Shown here: positions 1 to 6,876 of the stretch, in pieces | Numbering within the stretch: the first letter of the stretch is position 1 | Layout: the number at the start of each line of letters is the position of its first letter | Assembly (NCBI GenBank): GCA_041672385.1 | Contig: JBAYZQ010000104.1 | Coordinates: forward strand, 1-8,085 | Reading direction: 5' to 3' | DNA from: JBAYZQ01 sp041672385 | GTDB taxonomy: Bacteria > Spirochaetota > Spirochaetia > Sphaerochaetales > Sphaerochaetaceae | Length of the DNA: 8,085 nucleotides | The notes under the pieces: model-generated | What the model was told of the DNA's origin: nothing | Seen by the model: only the letters and a program-made list of their open reading frames with translations | The model's database searches: none | Translations under genes and position numbers: made by a program

Positions 1-351
1 TCTCATAAAGAAAACTTTAGCTTTGTTTCATTGATTCGTCTTCCTGATTTTGTCGATAAAGTAGAATTTGATTGGGCAACAGAAGAAGCTACAAGAAAAA
101 AGAAAAAAGATTTCTCAAAAGTTGAGTTTTTAACCTATAAAGAAGGTTTGTGTGTCCAATGTATGCATCTTGGTTCTTATGATGATGAACCTGCTACAGT
201 AAAAATTATGGAAGAGTATGCCCAAGGGGAAGGTTATAAACTTAATATAACAGATTCAAGATACCATCATGAGATTTATTTAAGTGATCCTCGAAAAGTA
301 AAAATAGATAAACTTAAAACAGTTATTCGTCAACCTATAAAAGTGATTTAG
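1..351 (+). CDS. GyrI-like small-molecule-binding domain protein, 3' part (5' end outside the window)
   Basis: The frame is open from base 1 and gives 116 residues before the TAA, so this is the C-terminal part of a gene that begins upstream. A TTG at 31 could be read as a start, but recognisable family sequence (KENFSF...) lies before it and there is no ribosome binding site, so the gene is best treated as truncated by the window edge. The segments EGLCVQCMHLGSYDDEPATV and RYHHEIYLSDPRK, followed by KLKTVIR and PIK at the end, match from memory the stand-alone GyrI-like domain proteins of about 200 residues. Roughly 90 to 100 residues are therefore missing. GyrI-like domains bind small hydrophobic molecules, and stand-alone members have no firmly assigned role. 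It is probably cytoplasmic. It is separated from katG by a weak terminator and a separate promoter, so it is probably not in the same transcript. Family assignment is fairly sure; the ligand is unknown. Confidence 0.8.
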   Translation, partial: SHKENFSFVSLIRLPDFVDKVEFDWATEEATRKKKKDFSKVEFLTYKEGLCVQCMHLGSYDDEPATVKIMEEYAQGEGYKLNITDSRYHHEIYLSDPRKVKIDKLKTVIRQPIKVI

Positions 352-380
352 CTCTTATTTTTTGTGGTAAATAAAATTAG

Positions 381-403
381 AAGGCTTTTAAGCTCCTTTT
401 TTT
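381..403 (+). terminator. Weak intrinsic terminator after the GyrI-like gene
   Basis: AAGG (381-384) can pair with CCTT (395-398), with a short inner pairing of CT and AG and a small bulge, and a run of seven T follows (397-403). It starts 29 bases after the stop codon. The stem is short and imperfect, so efficiency is doubtful. The T-run and position are the main support. Confidence 0.4.
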
Positions 404-405
404 CA

Positions 406-434
406 TTGTGTTGAGAATTTTTAAGATGTATAAT
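406..434 (+). promoter_or_regulatory. Candidate sigma-A-type promoter of katG
   Basis: A perfect TATAAT (429-434) is preceded, across a 17-base spacer, by TTGTGT (406-411), which matches four of six bases of the TTGACA consensus. A start of transcription near 441 would give a leader of about 44 bases before the katG ATG. The preceding hairpin ends just upstream, which is the expected layout for an independently transcribed gene. Since the region is AT-rich, chance matches are possible, but the spacing is ideal. Confidence 0.55.
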
Positions 435-438
435 GTAT

Positions 439-453
439 TTGTAATTATAGCAA
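439..453 (+). promoter_or_regulatory. Possible PerR/Fur-type operator overlapping the katG transcription start
   Basis: The 15-base element TTGTAATTATAGCAA is an imperfect palindrome (five of seven arm positions pair) and resembles the PerR box TTATAATNATTATAA at about ten of fourteen defined positions. It sits where transcription should begin. PerR is a peroxide-sensing repressor of katG and related genes in many Firmicutes. The match is moderate and no perR gene is in view. Confidence 0.3.
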
Positions 454-484
454 ATATATAAAAGATATCTTAAGGGGGAGTATT

Positions 485-2683
485 ATGGAAGAAAAAAAAT
501 TTCCGGTTTCAGCTACCGGTCACACAAAAAAAACTATATCAGGTGTTGGAACTTCAAATAAAGACTGGTGGCCTAATCAACTTAACTTAAAGATGTTGCA
601 TCAAAATTCAAACTTGAGCAATCCTATGGGCTCTGATTTCAATTATTCTGAAGAATTTAAGAAACTTGATCTTAATGCAATCAAGAAAGATTTGTTTGCA
701 TTAATGCTTGATTCAAAAGAATGGTGGCCTGCTGATTATGGTAACTATGGTCCACTGTTTATCCGTATGGCTTGGCATAGTGCAGGAACATATAGAACTA
801 ATGATGGCCGTGGAGGCGCAAGTGATGGAACTCAAAGGTTCCCTCCACTTAATAGCTGGCCGGATAATGTAAACCTCGATAAAGCTCGACGTTTACTTTG
901 GCCAATAAAGAAAAAATATGGAAAGAAGATATCTTGGGCGGATCTTATGATTCTTTCTGGAAATTGTGCGCTTGAATCCATGGGATGTAAGTTATTTGGT
1001 TTTGGTGGTGGACGAGAGGATGTTTGGGAACCTCAAGAAGATGTTTATTGGGGATCTGAAAAAGAATGGCTTGGTGACAAGCGTTATTCTGGTGAGCGGG
1101 ATCTTGAGAATCCTCTTGCTGCAGTTCAAATGGGTTTGATTTATGTTAATCCTGAAGGACCTAATGGAGTGCCTGATGCAGTTGCTTCAGCTCGTGATGT
1201 TAGGGAAACTTTTGCCCGTATGGCAATGAATGATGAAGAAACAGTTGCTCTTATTGCAGGTGGTCACACTTTTGGAAAATGTCATGGAGCGGGACCTGCA
1301 ACTCATGTGGGGCCAGAACCTGAAGGAGCACCTATAGAGAATCAAGGCCTTGGTTGGAAGAGTAGTTTTAAAAGTGGTAAAGGTGTAGATACAATTAGCA
1401 ACGGCATTGAAGGTGCCTGGAAACCTAAACCTACTACCTTTGATATGGGTTATTTGAATACTTTATTCAAATATGATTGGAATCTGGTTAAAAGTCCTGC
1501 TGGTGCTTATCAGTGGATTCCATCTGATCCTGAAGCAGCTACCACTGTAGAAGATGCTCATGATCCTTCAAAACGTCATCCACCTATGATGACCACAGCT
1601 GATCTTTCTTTAAGAATGGACCCAATTTATAATAAAATTGCCAAACATTATCGTGATAATCCTGAAGAGTTTAAGGATGCTTTTTCTCGTGCTTGGTTTA
1701 AACTGACTCATCGTGATATGGGGCCAAAATCTCGTTATCTTGGTCCTGAGGTCCCTAAAGAAGATTTAATCTGGCAAGATCCGATACCTGTAGCTGATTA
1801 TGATATGATTGATGAGAAAAGTATCAAGGAGCTTAAAACTAAGCTTATAGAATCAAAATTGACTATTTCTCAGCTGGTTTCAACCGCTTGGGCATCAGCT
1901 TCTTCTTTCCGGGGTTCTGATAAACGTGGTGGTGCTAATGGAGCACGTATTTGTCTCTCTCCACAGAAAGATTGGGAGGTTAACGAGCCAGAAAAACTAA
2001 AAATAGTAATTAAAGCTTTAAAAGAAATTCAAAATAATTTCAATAAGAAACAAAAGGGCAATAAAAAGGTTTCAATTGCTGATTTGATTGTTCTTGGTGG
2101 ATGTGTAGGCATTGAGAGGGCTGCAAAGAATGCTGGACATGAATTAATAGTTCCTTTTAAAATTGGACGTACAGATGCATTGCAAGAGAATACAGATGTT
2201 CATTCATTTGAAGTTCTTGAACCTAAAGCTGATGGCTTTAGAAATTACATGAAAGCCAATATGGGAGTATCTGCATTGGATTTGTTGATTGATAAAGCAC
2301 AATTATTAACATTAACAGCTCCTGAAATGACAGTCCTTATTGGTGGTATGCGTGTTCTAGGCACTAATTATAATCAAACACAGCATGGAGTATTTACTGA
2401 TAAGAAAGAAACACTAACCAATGATTTCTTTGTAAATCTAATTACCATGGATACTGTTTGGAAACCAATATCTAAATCTGGCGAAGAATTTGAAGGTCAT
2501 GATAGAAAAACAGGAGAACTTAAATACAAAGCAACTAATGTTGATCTTATTTTTGGTTCGAACTCTCAACTTCGTAGCATTGCAGAGGTCTATGCTTCAG
2601 ATGATGCTCAAGAGAAATTCTTACATGACTTTGTAAAAGCTTGGAATAAAGTAATGAATGCAGATCGCTTTGATCTTGCTTGA
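485..2683 (+). CDS. katG: Catalase-peroxidase KatG
   Basis: Bifunctional haem enzyme that breaks down hydrogen peroxide by catalase and peroxidase reactions in the cytoplasm. The 732-residue length is normal for the family. The N-terminal haem domain (about 60-420) carries distal R94, W97 and H98 in IRMAWHSAGTYR, and Y220 and M246, which with W97 form the Trp-Tyr-Met crosslink needed for catalase activity. It also carries proximal H261 in GGHTFGKCHG, its partner W312, D373 in TTADLSLR, and the mobile arginine R410 in THRDMGP. The C-terminal domain (about 440-725) is the usual haem-free duplicate. The start is set by AAGGGGGAG at 472-480, four bases before the ATG. It appears monocistronic, with its own promoter and a strong terminator. 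Arginine codons are mainly CGN (21 of 28). N306 lies where Mycobacterium tuberculosis KatG has Ser315, by alignment on the following GIE. The call is very secure. Confidence 0.98.
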   Translation: MEEKKFPVSATGHTKKTISGVGTSNKDWWPNQLNLKMLHQNSNLSNPMGSDFNYSEEFKKLDLNAIKKDLFALMLDSKEWWPADYGNYGPLFIRMAWHSAGTYRTNDGRGGASDGTQRFPPLNSWPDNVNLDKARRLLWPIKKKYGKKISWADLMILSGNCALESMGCKLFGFGGGREDVWEPQEDVYWGSEKEWLGDKRYSGERDLENPLAAVQMGLIYVNPEGPNGVPDAVASARDVRETFARMAMNDEETVALIAGGHTFGKCHGAGPATHVGPEPEGAPIENQGLGWKSSFKSGKGVDTISNGIEGAWKPKPTTFDMGYLNTLFKYDWNLVKSPAGAYQWIPSDPEAATTVEDAHDPSKRHPPMMTTADLSLRMDPIYNKIAKHYRDNPEEFKDAFSRAWFKLTHRDMGPKSRYLGPEVPKEDLIWQDPIPVADYDMIDEKSIKELKTKLIESKLTISQLVSTAWASASSFRGSDKRGGANGARICLSPQKDWEVNEPEKLKIVIKALKEIQNNFNKKQKGNKKVSIADLIVLGGCVGIERAAKNAGHELIVPFKIGRTDALQENTDVHSFEVLEPKADGFRNYMKANMGVSALDLLIDKAQLLTLTAPEMTVLIGGMRVLGTNYNQTQHGVFTDKKETLTNDFFVNLITMDTVWKPISKSGEEFEGHDRKTGELKYKATNVDLIFGSNSQLRSIAEVYASDDAQEKFLHDFVKAWNKVMNADRFDLA

Positions 2684-2714
2684 TAAGAAAGGCTATTTAT
2701 TTTTATAGAAACAA

Positions 2715-2758
2715 AAACTTACTTAAATGTTATAATTTAACAATTAGGTGAGTTTTTT
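2715..2758 (+). terminator. Strong bipartite hairpin terminator of katG
   Basis: Arms 2715-2726 and 2744-2755 pair over twelve positions (two are G-U). They enclose an A-A mismatch and an inner five-pair stem TGTTA (2728-2732) with TAACA (2738-2742) around a five-base loop. The outer 3' arm runs into TTTTTT (2753-2758). It begins 31 bases after the katG stop. The hairpin is AT-rich but long, and the T-run is in the right place. Confidence 0.8.
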
Positions 2759-2783
2759 AGCTAATTATCTTATTGTTTTCTGA

Positions 2784-2790
2784 GTGAGGA
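2784..2790 (+). promoter_or_regulatory. Ribosome binding site that sets the start of the TIGR04076 gene
   Basis: GTGAGGA lies eight bases before the ATG at 2799. It overlaps the alternative GTG start at 2784 and so argues against that longer reading. Confidence 0.6.
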
Positions 2791-2798
2791 TTAAAAAA

Positions 2799-3113
2799 AT
2801 GAAAAAAGTTAGAATTACCGTTATGAAGATAGCCTGTTATAAAGATTTGATTGAGAAATATGAGAATCCTAATCCTCATTCTTGTGAAATGAAAGAAGGC
2901 AAGATTTTCATAGCGAATGGATGGCAGAGACCAGAAGGCTTTTGTGACAGTGCTTGGGATAGCATATCAGCCTTTGTAATGACACTCTCTCATGGTGGAG
3001 AAAACTTTTATGACGGTTGGATGAAAAATAAGAAGTCTGCAATGCTTTCTTGCAATGATGGTTTTAGACCAGTTAGCTTTTTGCTTGAAACAATGGACGA
3101 GGATGCTGATTAA
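2799..3113 (+). CDS. TIGR04076 family protein, small cysteine-containing protein of unknown function
   Basis: A 104-residue protein starting MKKVRITVMK. The ATG at 2799 is chosen because GTGAGGA (2784-2790) is a ribosome binding site eight bases upstream; an in-frame GTG at 2784 lies inside that site and would add five unlikely residues. Recognisable family features are the N-terminal KKVRITV strand, RPEGFCDSAWDSI (44-56), the LSHGGENFYDGW segment (63-74) and the near C-terminal SCNDGFRPVSF (84-94). From memory these match TIGR04076. Cysteines are at C13, C29, C49 and C85; C49 and C85 fall in the conserved blocks, so metal binding or redox chemistry is conceivable but not shown. There is no signal peptide or membrane segment. 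It lies just after the katG terminator with no convincing promoter of its own, so read-through from katG or a weak promoter within the spacer may drive it. Function is unknown. Confidence 0.8.
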   Translation: MKKVRITVMKIACYKDLIEKYENPNPHSCEMKEGKIFIANGWQRPEGFCDSAWDSISAFVMTLSHGGENFYDGWMKNKKSAMLSCNDGFRPVSFLLETMDEDAD

Positions 3114-3146
3114 GATATTTTAATATTAAGATTCATATGGTTAATG

Positions 3147-3187
3147 GAAGGTTCTTTCAATTATTCAGAAAGATTGAACCTTCTTTA
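3147..3187 (+). terminator. Hairpin terminator after the TIGR04076 gene
   Basis: GAAGGTTC (3147-3154) pairs perfectly with GAACCTTC (3176-3183). Alternatively, CTTTC (3154-3158) pairs with GAAAG (3168-3172) as an inner stem. The stem is followed by only a short T-rich stretch (CTTTATC), so it is a good hairpin with a poor T-tail. It starts 34 bases after the stop codon, a typical place for an intrinsic terminator. Confidence 0.55.
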
Positions 3188-3339
3188 TCAAGTTTAAATC
3201 ATTTTATAAAATTGTTTTGTTGGTTGCAGTGATATTAATCTTAGCAGATTCTTTTCAATATTTTATTATATCGGTCGCAACTTTTTATTAATGGGTAAAT
3301 ACTTGCAGACGATTGTGATGTTTTATGGTAAAATGAGTA

Positions 3340-3414
3340 AAGTGAAAAGATATAAATTTATTTATTTTGTGAAGTTGTATAATAGATAGACTTTTACTAA
3401 GTGAAAATATACAA
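3340..3414 (+). repeat. Direct repeat of 16 bases flanking the candidate -10
   Basis: AAGTGAAAANATANAA occurs at 3340-3355 and 3399-3414, agreeing at 14 of 16 positions, 59 bases apart from start to start. The copies lie on either side of the TATAAT at 3378. They could be binding sites for a regulator of the operon, or chance similarity in AT-rich DNA. Confidence 0.3.
3378..3383 (+). promoter_or_regulatory. Candidate -10 element for the AAA ATPase-subtilase operon
   Basis: A perfect TATAAT lies 65 bases before the GTG start. No good -35 is found at normal spacing (the best is an AT-only TTTATT at 15 bases), so recognition might need an activator. An alternative is the extended -10 TGGTAAAAT (3326-3334), with TTGCAG (3303-3308) at a long 20-base spacing. 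In such AT-rich sequence both could be chance. Confidence 0.3.
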
Positions 3415-3434
3415 TAATTGAAGTTATGTTTTAA

Positions 3435-3442
3435 AAGGGAGG
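3435..3442 (+). promoter_or_regulatory. Ribosome binding site fixing the GTG start of the AAA ATPase
   Basis: AAGGGAGG is a near-perfect Shine-Dalgarno sequence five bases before the GTG at 3448. A TTG at 3418 in the same frame would place this site inside the coding region and has no binding site of its own, so it is rejected as the start. Confidence 0.8.
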
Positions 3443-3447
3443 TATTT

Positions 3448-4416
3448 GTGGCTACATCAGATCAAATTAAAAGTTTAATTAAAGCTCATAATAATAGTGA
3501 CAATGAGAAATTCAAGACTGTTGTATTGCAGATTGCTGCTTATGAGGCAAAACATAATCACCAAAATATTGCTCAGGAATTAAAAAAATTAGCTGATAAA
3601 ACTGTGGGGAATTCTAGTCAGAATATACTTCAATTTAATCAGCTACAAAATAATCCTATGTTATCAATGTCTATTCCAACTGAAAGATTGAAAGATTTAA
3701 TTGTGTCAGATGAAATTTATGATAGAATTCAAAGAATTTTAAATGAATTTAAAAATAGAAACAAATTGAAAAGTTATGGATTGAGTAATCGTCGAAAAAT
3801 TCTTATTGAAGGAAAACCTGGAACAGGAAAAACCTTTACTGCTTCAGTAATTGCTTTTGAAACTGGATTACCATTTTATTCCATTCAAATGGATAAGCTT
3901 GTTACTAAGTTTATGGGTGAAACTAGCTCAAAATTGAGACAAGTCTTTGATTCTGTTGAGAGTAGTCCTGGCGTATATTTGTTTGATGAATTTGATGCAA
4001 TTGGTGCAGATAGGAACTTAGACAATGAAGTTGGAGAAATGAGAAGAATATTAAATTCTTTTCTTCAATTTATAGAACAAGATTCATCAGATAGCATTAT
4101 TGTTGCAGCAACAAACAATCAAAAATTGTTGGATCAGGCCTTGTTTAGGCGTTTTGACGATGTTTTACATTATTCAATGCCAACAGAAAGAGAAGTAAAA
4201 AGATTGTATCAATATAAACTATCAGTTTATCAAAATGATTTTGTTCCATCTGACAAACTACTTGAGGCGTCGCTTGCTCTAAGTCATTCTGAAATAATCA
4301 GGGTATGTGAAGATGCTATTAAAGATTCTATATTGGATGATAATAAAATAATACAATCTAAAATGCTTAAACTAGTTAAAGAAAGATTAACTTTATATTC
4401 TGGCAAGGAGGCTTAA
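3448..4416 (+). CDS. AAA family ATPase, partner of the adjacent subtilase
   Basis: A 322-residue cytoplasmic ATPase with one classical AAA module (Pfam AAA, PF00004 type). Residues 1-70 form a small helical, charged N-terminal region likely to contact a substrate or partner. The core carries Walker A GKPGTGKT (122-129, K128), pore-loop-like KFMGE (154-158, F155), Walker B VYLFDE (176-181, D180 and E181), sensor 1 at ATNN (221-224), and the arginine-finger region FRRFD (233-237). Residues 240-318 would be the helical lid. AAA proteins of this kind act as hexamers that remodel or unfold proteins. The stop is three bases before the subtilase start and contains that gene's ribosome binding site, implying translational coupling and a shared complex. 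ATPases of this form next to S8 proteases are, from memory, a recurring pair in bacterial genomes. Arginine is coded mainly by AGA/AGG (13 of 16), unlike katG. The fold is very sure; the role in defence is inferred. Confidence 0.92.
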   Translation: MATSDQIKSLIKAHNNSDNEKFKTVVLQIAAYEAKHNHQNIAQELKKLADKTVGNSSQNILQFNQLQNNPMLSMSIPTERLKDLIVSDEIYDRIQRILNEFKNRNKLKSYGLSNRRKILIEGKPGTGKTFTASVIAFETGLPFYSIQMDKLVTKFMGETSSKLRQVFDSVESSPGVYLFDEFDAIGADRNLDNEVGEMRRILNSFLQFIEQDSSDSIIVAATNNQKLLDQALFRRFDDVLHYSMPTEREVKRLYQYKLSVYQNDFVPSDKLLEASLALSHSEIIRVCEDAIKDSILDDNKIIQSKMLKLVKERLTLYSGKEA

Positions 4417-4422
4417 TGCTTG
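4405..4422 (+). promoter_or_regulatory. Coupled ribosome binding site and TTG start of the subtilase, with a decoy ATG
   Basis: AAGGAGG (4405-4411) lies at the end of the ATPase gene, eight bases before the TTG at 4420. An ATG at 4416-4418 overlaps the ATPase stop (TAATG) but is in another frame and reaches a TGA after four codons. The TTG has the better spacing and opens into family-like sequence (EKKNIFLQDTA), so it is taken as the start. Confidence 0.7.
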
Positions 4423-6876
4423 TCGGTTGAAAAAAAGAATATTTTTTTGCAAGATACCGCTAGTTCATCTCCTTACTCTTCTCAAGGTAGAGGTTCGAAT
4501 CATTATCCTAAACGAGATAATCTTAAGGCGCATGCTGAATTTATTGAAAAAAAATTGAAAGAAAGTTATGCACAATCTGCACTTCAAAAGGAAGTTGCTA
4601 CTGTAAGATGCAAAGAAGGAATGTTTCTTGAATTTTCTGGTGCCTATAACTATGATTTAGCAACTACAATGTTAGAAAATAGAACTCAAGGAATATGCCT
4701 TTTAAATGTTCAAGCTGATAAAGAGAATAAAATAACTAGGGCAACAGTTTATATTCCTTCGGGGAAAGAATCATTTTTTATTGAAAGAATTGAAGCATAT
4801 TCATCCAAATTTACAGATAAGGGAAACCCTAAATATTATGATTTAGGGACTAGTATAGAAAATATAAAATTAGCAATGTTAGAGTCCTTTTGGATAGGCA
4901 GAACAGAAAATATTCCAAATGGGATTGCTAAATGGTGTGAAGTATGGATTAGATATGATAATTCATCTGTTGAAGATTCAAAAGCCAATATTTTAGAATG
5001 CTGTAAAATATTAGAAATAGATATCGATGATAAACAATTGGTTTTTCCAGAACGAATGGTTTTTTTGATAAAGGCAAATAAATCTCAATTATCTAAATTG
5101 ATTAGTTGCTGTGAATATATAACTGAACTTCGTAGAGCACCTGAACCTACAAGTTTTTTTGATAAACTTTCTGGATTAGAACAAAAAGAATGGGCTGATG
5201 ATTTGTTGAATCGAACTGAATTTGTGGACAGTAATTCTTATATTTGCTTGCTAGATACAGGTCTAAACAGTTCGCATCCCTTAATATATCCAGCGGTAAA
5301 AAATGAAACTGCATTACAAGCTGTTAATAATCTTTGGGGATCTTATGACCATCATGGGCATGGAACCGAAATGGCAGGGGTTGCCTTGTATTATAATTTA
5401 AAAGATAAATTAATAGAAACCAATAAAGTTGCTATCAATCACAAAATTGAATCAGTTAAAATACTTCCACCTAACGGTGAAAATCCTGTAAAGTTGTATG
5501 GAGCAATTACGGAACAAGCGGTTGCTTTGGCGGAAATATCCAATCCAAATGTAGATAGGACCTTATGTATGGCTGTCACTGCTCCAAAATTTAATACAGA
5601 AGATGGGAGTCCTACTTCTTGGTCTGCTGCCTTGGATAGTATTACATCAGGTGCAAATGAAAATGGCGAAAAATATTTGTTTTTTATTAGTGCAGGAAAT
5701 GTAAGACCTGAAGAATTGAGTAAAAGTGATTATCCTAATTCCAGTATTCTTCATAGTGTTGAAAATCCAGGGCAATCATGGAATGCAATCACTGTTGGAG
5801 CGTTAGCAAATGATATTCAAATTTCGGACTCTTTTTATAAAAATTATAAACCAGTAGCTGATAAAAGAGAATTATCACCCTATAGTTCTACTTCTGTAAT
5901 GTGGGGTAATAAATGGCCAATTAAACCTGAAATACTTTTGGATGGTGGTAACATGGCCACAAATGGCAAGGATTATACAGAATGCGATGATTTATCTCTA
6001 TTAACTACATATTACAAACCTTTAAAACGTCTATTTTCAAATATCTGTGGAACTAGTTCAGCTACTGCACAAGCTGCATGGATGGCATCACAGATTTATG
6101 CAGAATATCCAGGAATATGGCCAGAAACAGTACGAGCTTTATTAATACATTCTGCTAGATGGACTGATAAAATGAAAAGACAATTTTGTGAAAAAGATAA
6201 AAAGACTACAGGAAGGAAACAGTTATTGCATACTTGTGGGTATGGAGTTCCTAACTTATCCAAAGCGATTCAATGTTTTAATAATTCCGTAAATTTGATT
6301 GTTCAGGATGAATTACAACCATTTACCAAAGACCATATGAATGAAATGCATTTGCACAAAATACCTTGGCCTAAAGAAATTTTACAATCCTTAGGAGAGA
6401 CAGAGGCAAAAATACGAGTTACTCTTTCATATTTTATTGAACCAGGTCCAGGAGAAGTCGGTTGGAAAGATAAATATAGGTATCCTTCCTGTGGTTTAAA
6501 ATTTGATGTTATGAACTCTAATGAATCATTAGAAGGTTTTAAAAAGCGTATTAATATTAAAATGAGAGGTGAGGACACAAAAGATAATGGAGGAGGAAGT
6601 GGTAGAGATTGGTATTTAGGTGTTGAAAATCGAGATGTTGGTTCGATACATTCAGATTTTTGTAAGGATTCAGCTGTTAATCTATGTGATGCAAATTATA
6701 TAGCAGTTTATCCAGTTGTTGGTTGGTGGAAATCAAGGGCTCATCTTGGTAAATATAAGGAAAAAGTAAGATATGCTCTTGTGGTTTCAATTGAAACGCC
6801 AAAAGTAGAAGTTGATTTGTATACGCCCATTATTAATAAAATTAACAATATGGTTGAGGTTGCAATTTCTAATTAA
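4420..6876 (+). CDS. Cytoplasmic subtilisin-like serine protease (peptidase family S8), AAA-associated
   Basis: An 818-residue serine endopeptidase. The catalytic triad is complete: D279 in CLLDTG, H314 in HHGHGTEMAG, and S546 in ICGTSSATAQAA. The oxyanion-hole asparagine is N427 in ISAGN. There is no signal peptide or membrane segment, so unlike most subtilisins it should act inside the cell, where it would need tight control. About 265 residues precede the catalytic domain; they do not look like a standard propeptide and may bind the ATPase or a sensor. After about residue 610 comes a C-terminal region of some 200 residues with strand-like blocks (IRVTLSYFIEPGPGEVGW, AVYPVVGWW, VRYALVVSIETP) that I recognise from memory as typical of this AAA-linked S8 group. 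It is tightly coupled to the upstream ATPase. I infer that the ATPase feeds substrates to the protease or gates it; the target is unknown. Start choice at TTG is likely but worth checking. Confidence 0.93.
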   Translation: MSVEKKNIFLQDTASSSPYSSQGRGSNHYPKRDNLKAHAEFIEKKLKESYAQSALQKEVATVRCKEGMFLEFSGAYNYDLATTMLENRTQGICLLNVQADKENKITRATVYIPSGKESFFIERIEAYSSKFTDKGNPKYYDLGTSIENIKLAMLESFWIGRTENIPNGIAKWCEVWIRYDNSSVEDSKANILECCKILEIDIDDKQLVFPERMVFLIKANKSQLSKLISCCEYITELRRAPEPTSFFDKLSGLEQKEWADDLLNRTEFVDSNSYICLLDTGLNSSHPLIYPAVKNETALQAVNNLWGSYDHHGHGTEMAGVALYYNLKDKLIETNKVAINHKIESVKILPPNGENPVKLYGAITEQAVALAEISNPNVDRTLCMAVTAPKFNTEDGSPTSWSAALDSITSGANENGEKYLFFISAGNVRPEELSKSDYPNSSILHSVENPGQSWNAITVGALANDIQISDSFYKNYKPVADKRELSPYSSTSVMWGNKWPIKPEILLDGGNMATNGKDYTECDDLSLLTTYYKPLKRLFSNICGTSSATAQAAWMASQIYAEYPGIWPETVRALLIHSARWTDKMKRQFCEKDKKTTGRKQLLHTCGYGVPNLSKAIQCFNNSVNLIVQDELQPFTKDHMNEMHLHKIPWPKEILQSLGETEAKIRVTLSYFIEPGPGEVGWKDKYRYPSCGLKFDVMNSNESLEGFKKRINIKMRGEDTKDNGGGSGRDWYLGVENRDVGSIHSDFCKDSAVNLCDANYIAVYPVVGWWKSRAHLGKYKEKVRYALVVSIETPKVEVDLYTPIINKINNMVEVAISN

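Larger units (their letters stand above)
3114..3447 (+). other. Non-coding spacer before the defence-type cluster
   Basis: This stretch holds the terminator-like hairpin near its start, then about 110 AT-rich bases in which I see nothing. It ends in a promoter zone with two candidate -10 elements, a 10-base palindrome ATAAATTTAT (3352-3361) and a direct repeat. No tRNA, riboswitch or transposon end was recognised. Confidence 0.6.

Noticed and set aside
3418..3447. Longer ATPase start at TTG 3418
   Set aside because: The strong ribosome binding site at 3435-3442 would lie inside the coding sequence, and no site precedes 3418. GTG at 3448 fits much better.
6303..6578. 91-codon open frame on the minus strand within the subtilase gene
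   Set aside because: It lies wholly inside the well-supported protease coding region, has no recognisable family features, and the conserved C-terminal sequence of the protease explains the DNA.
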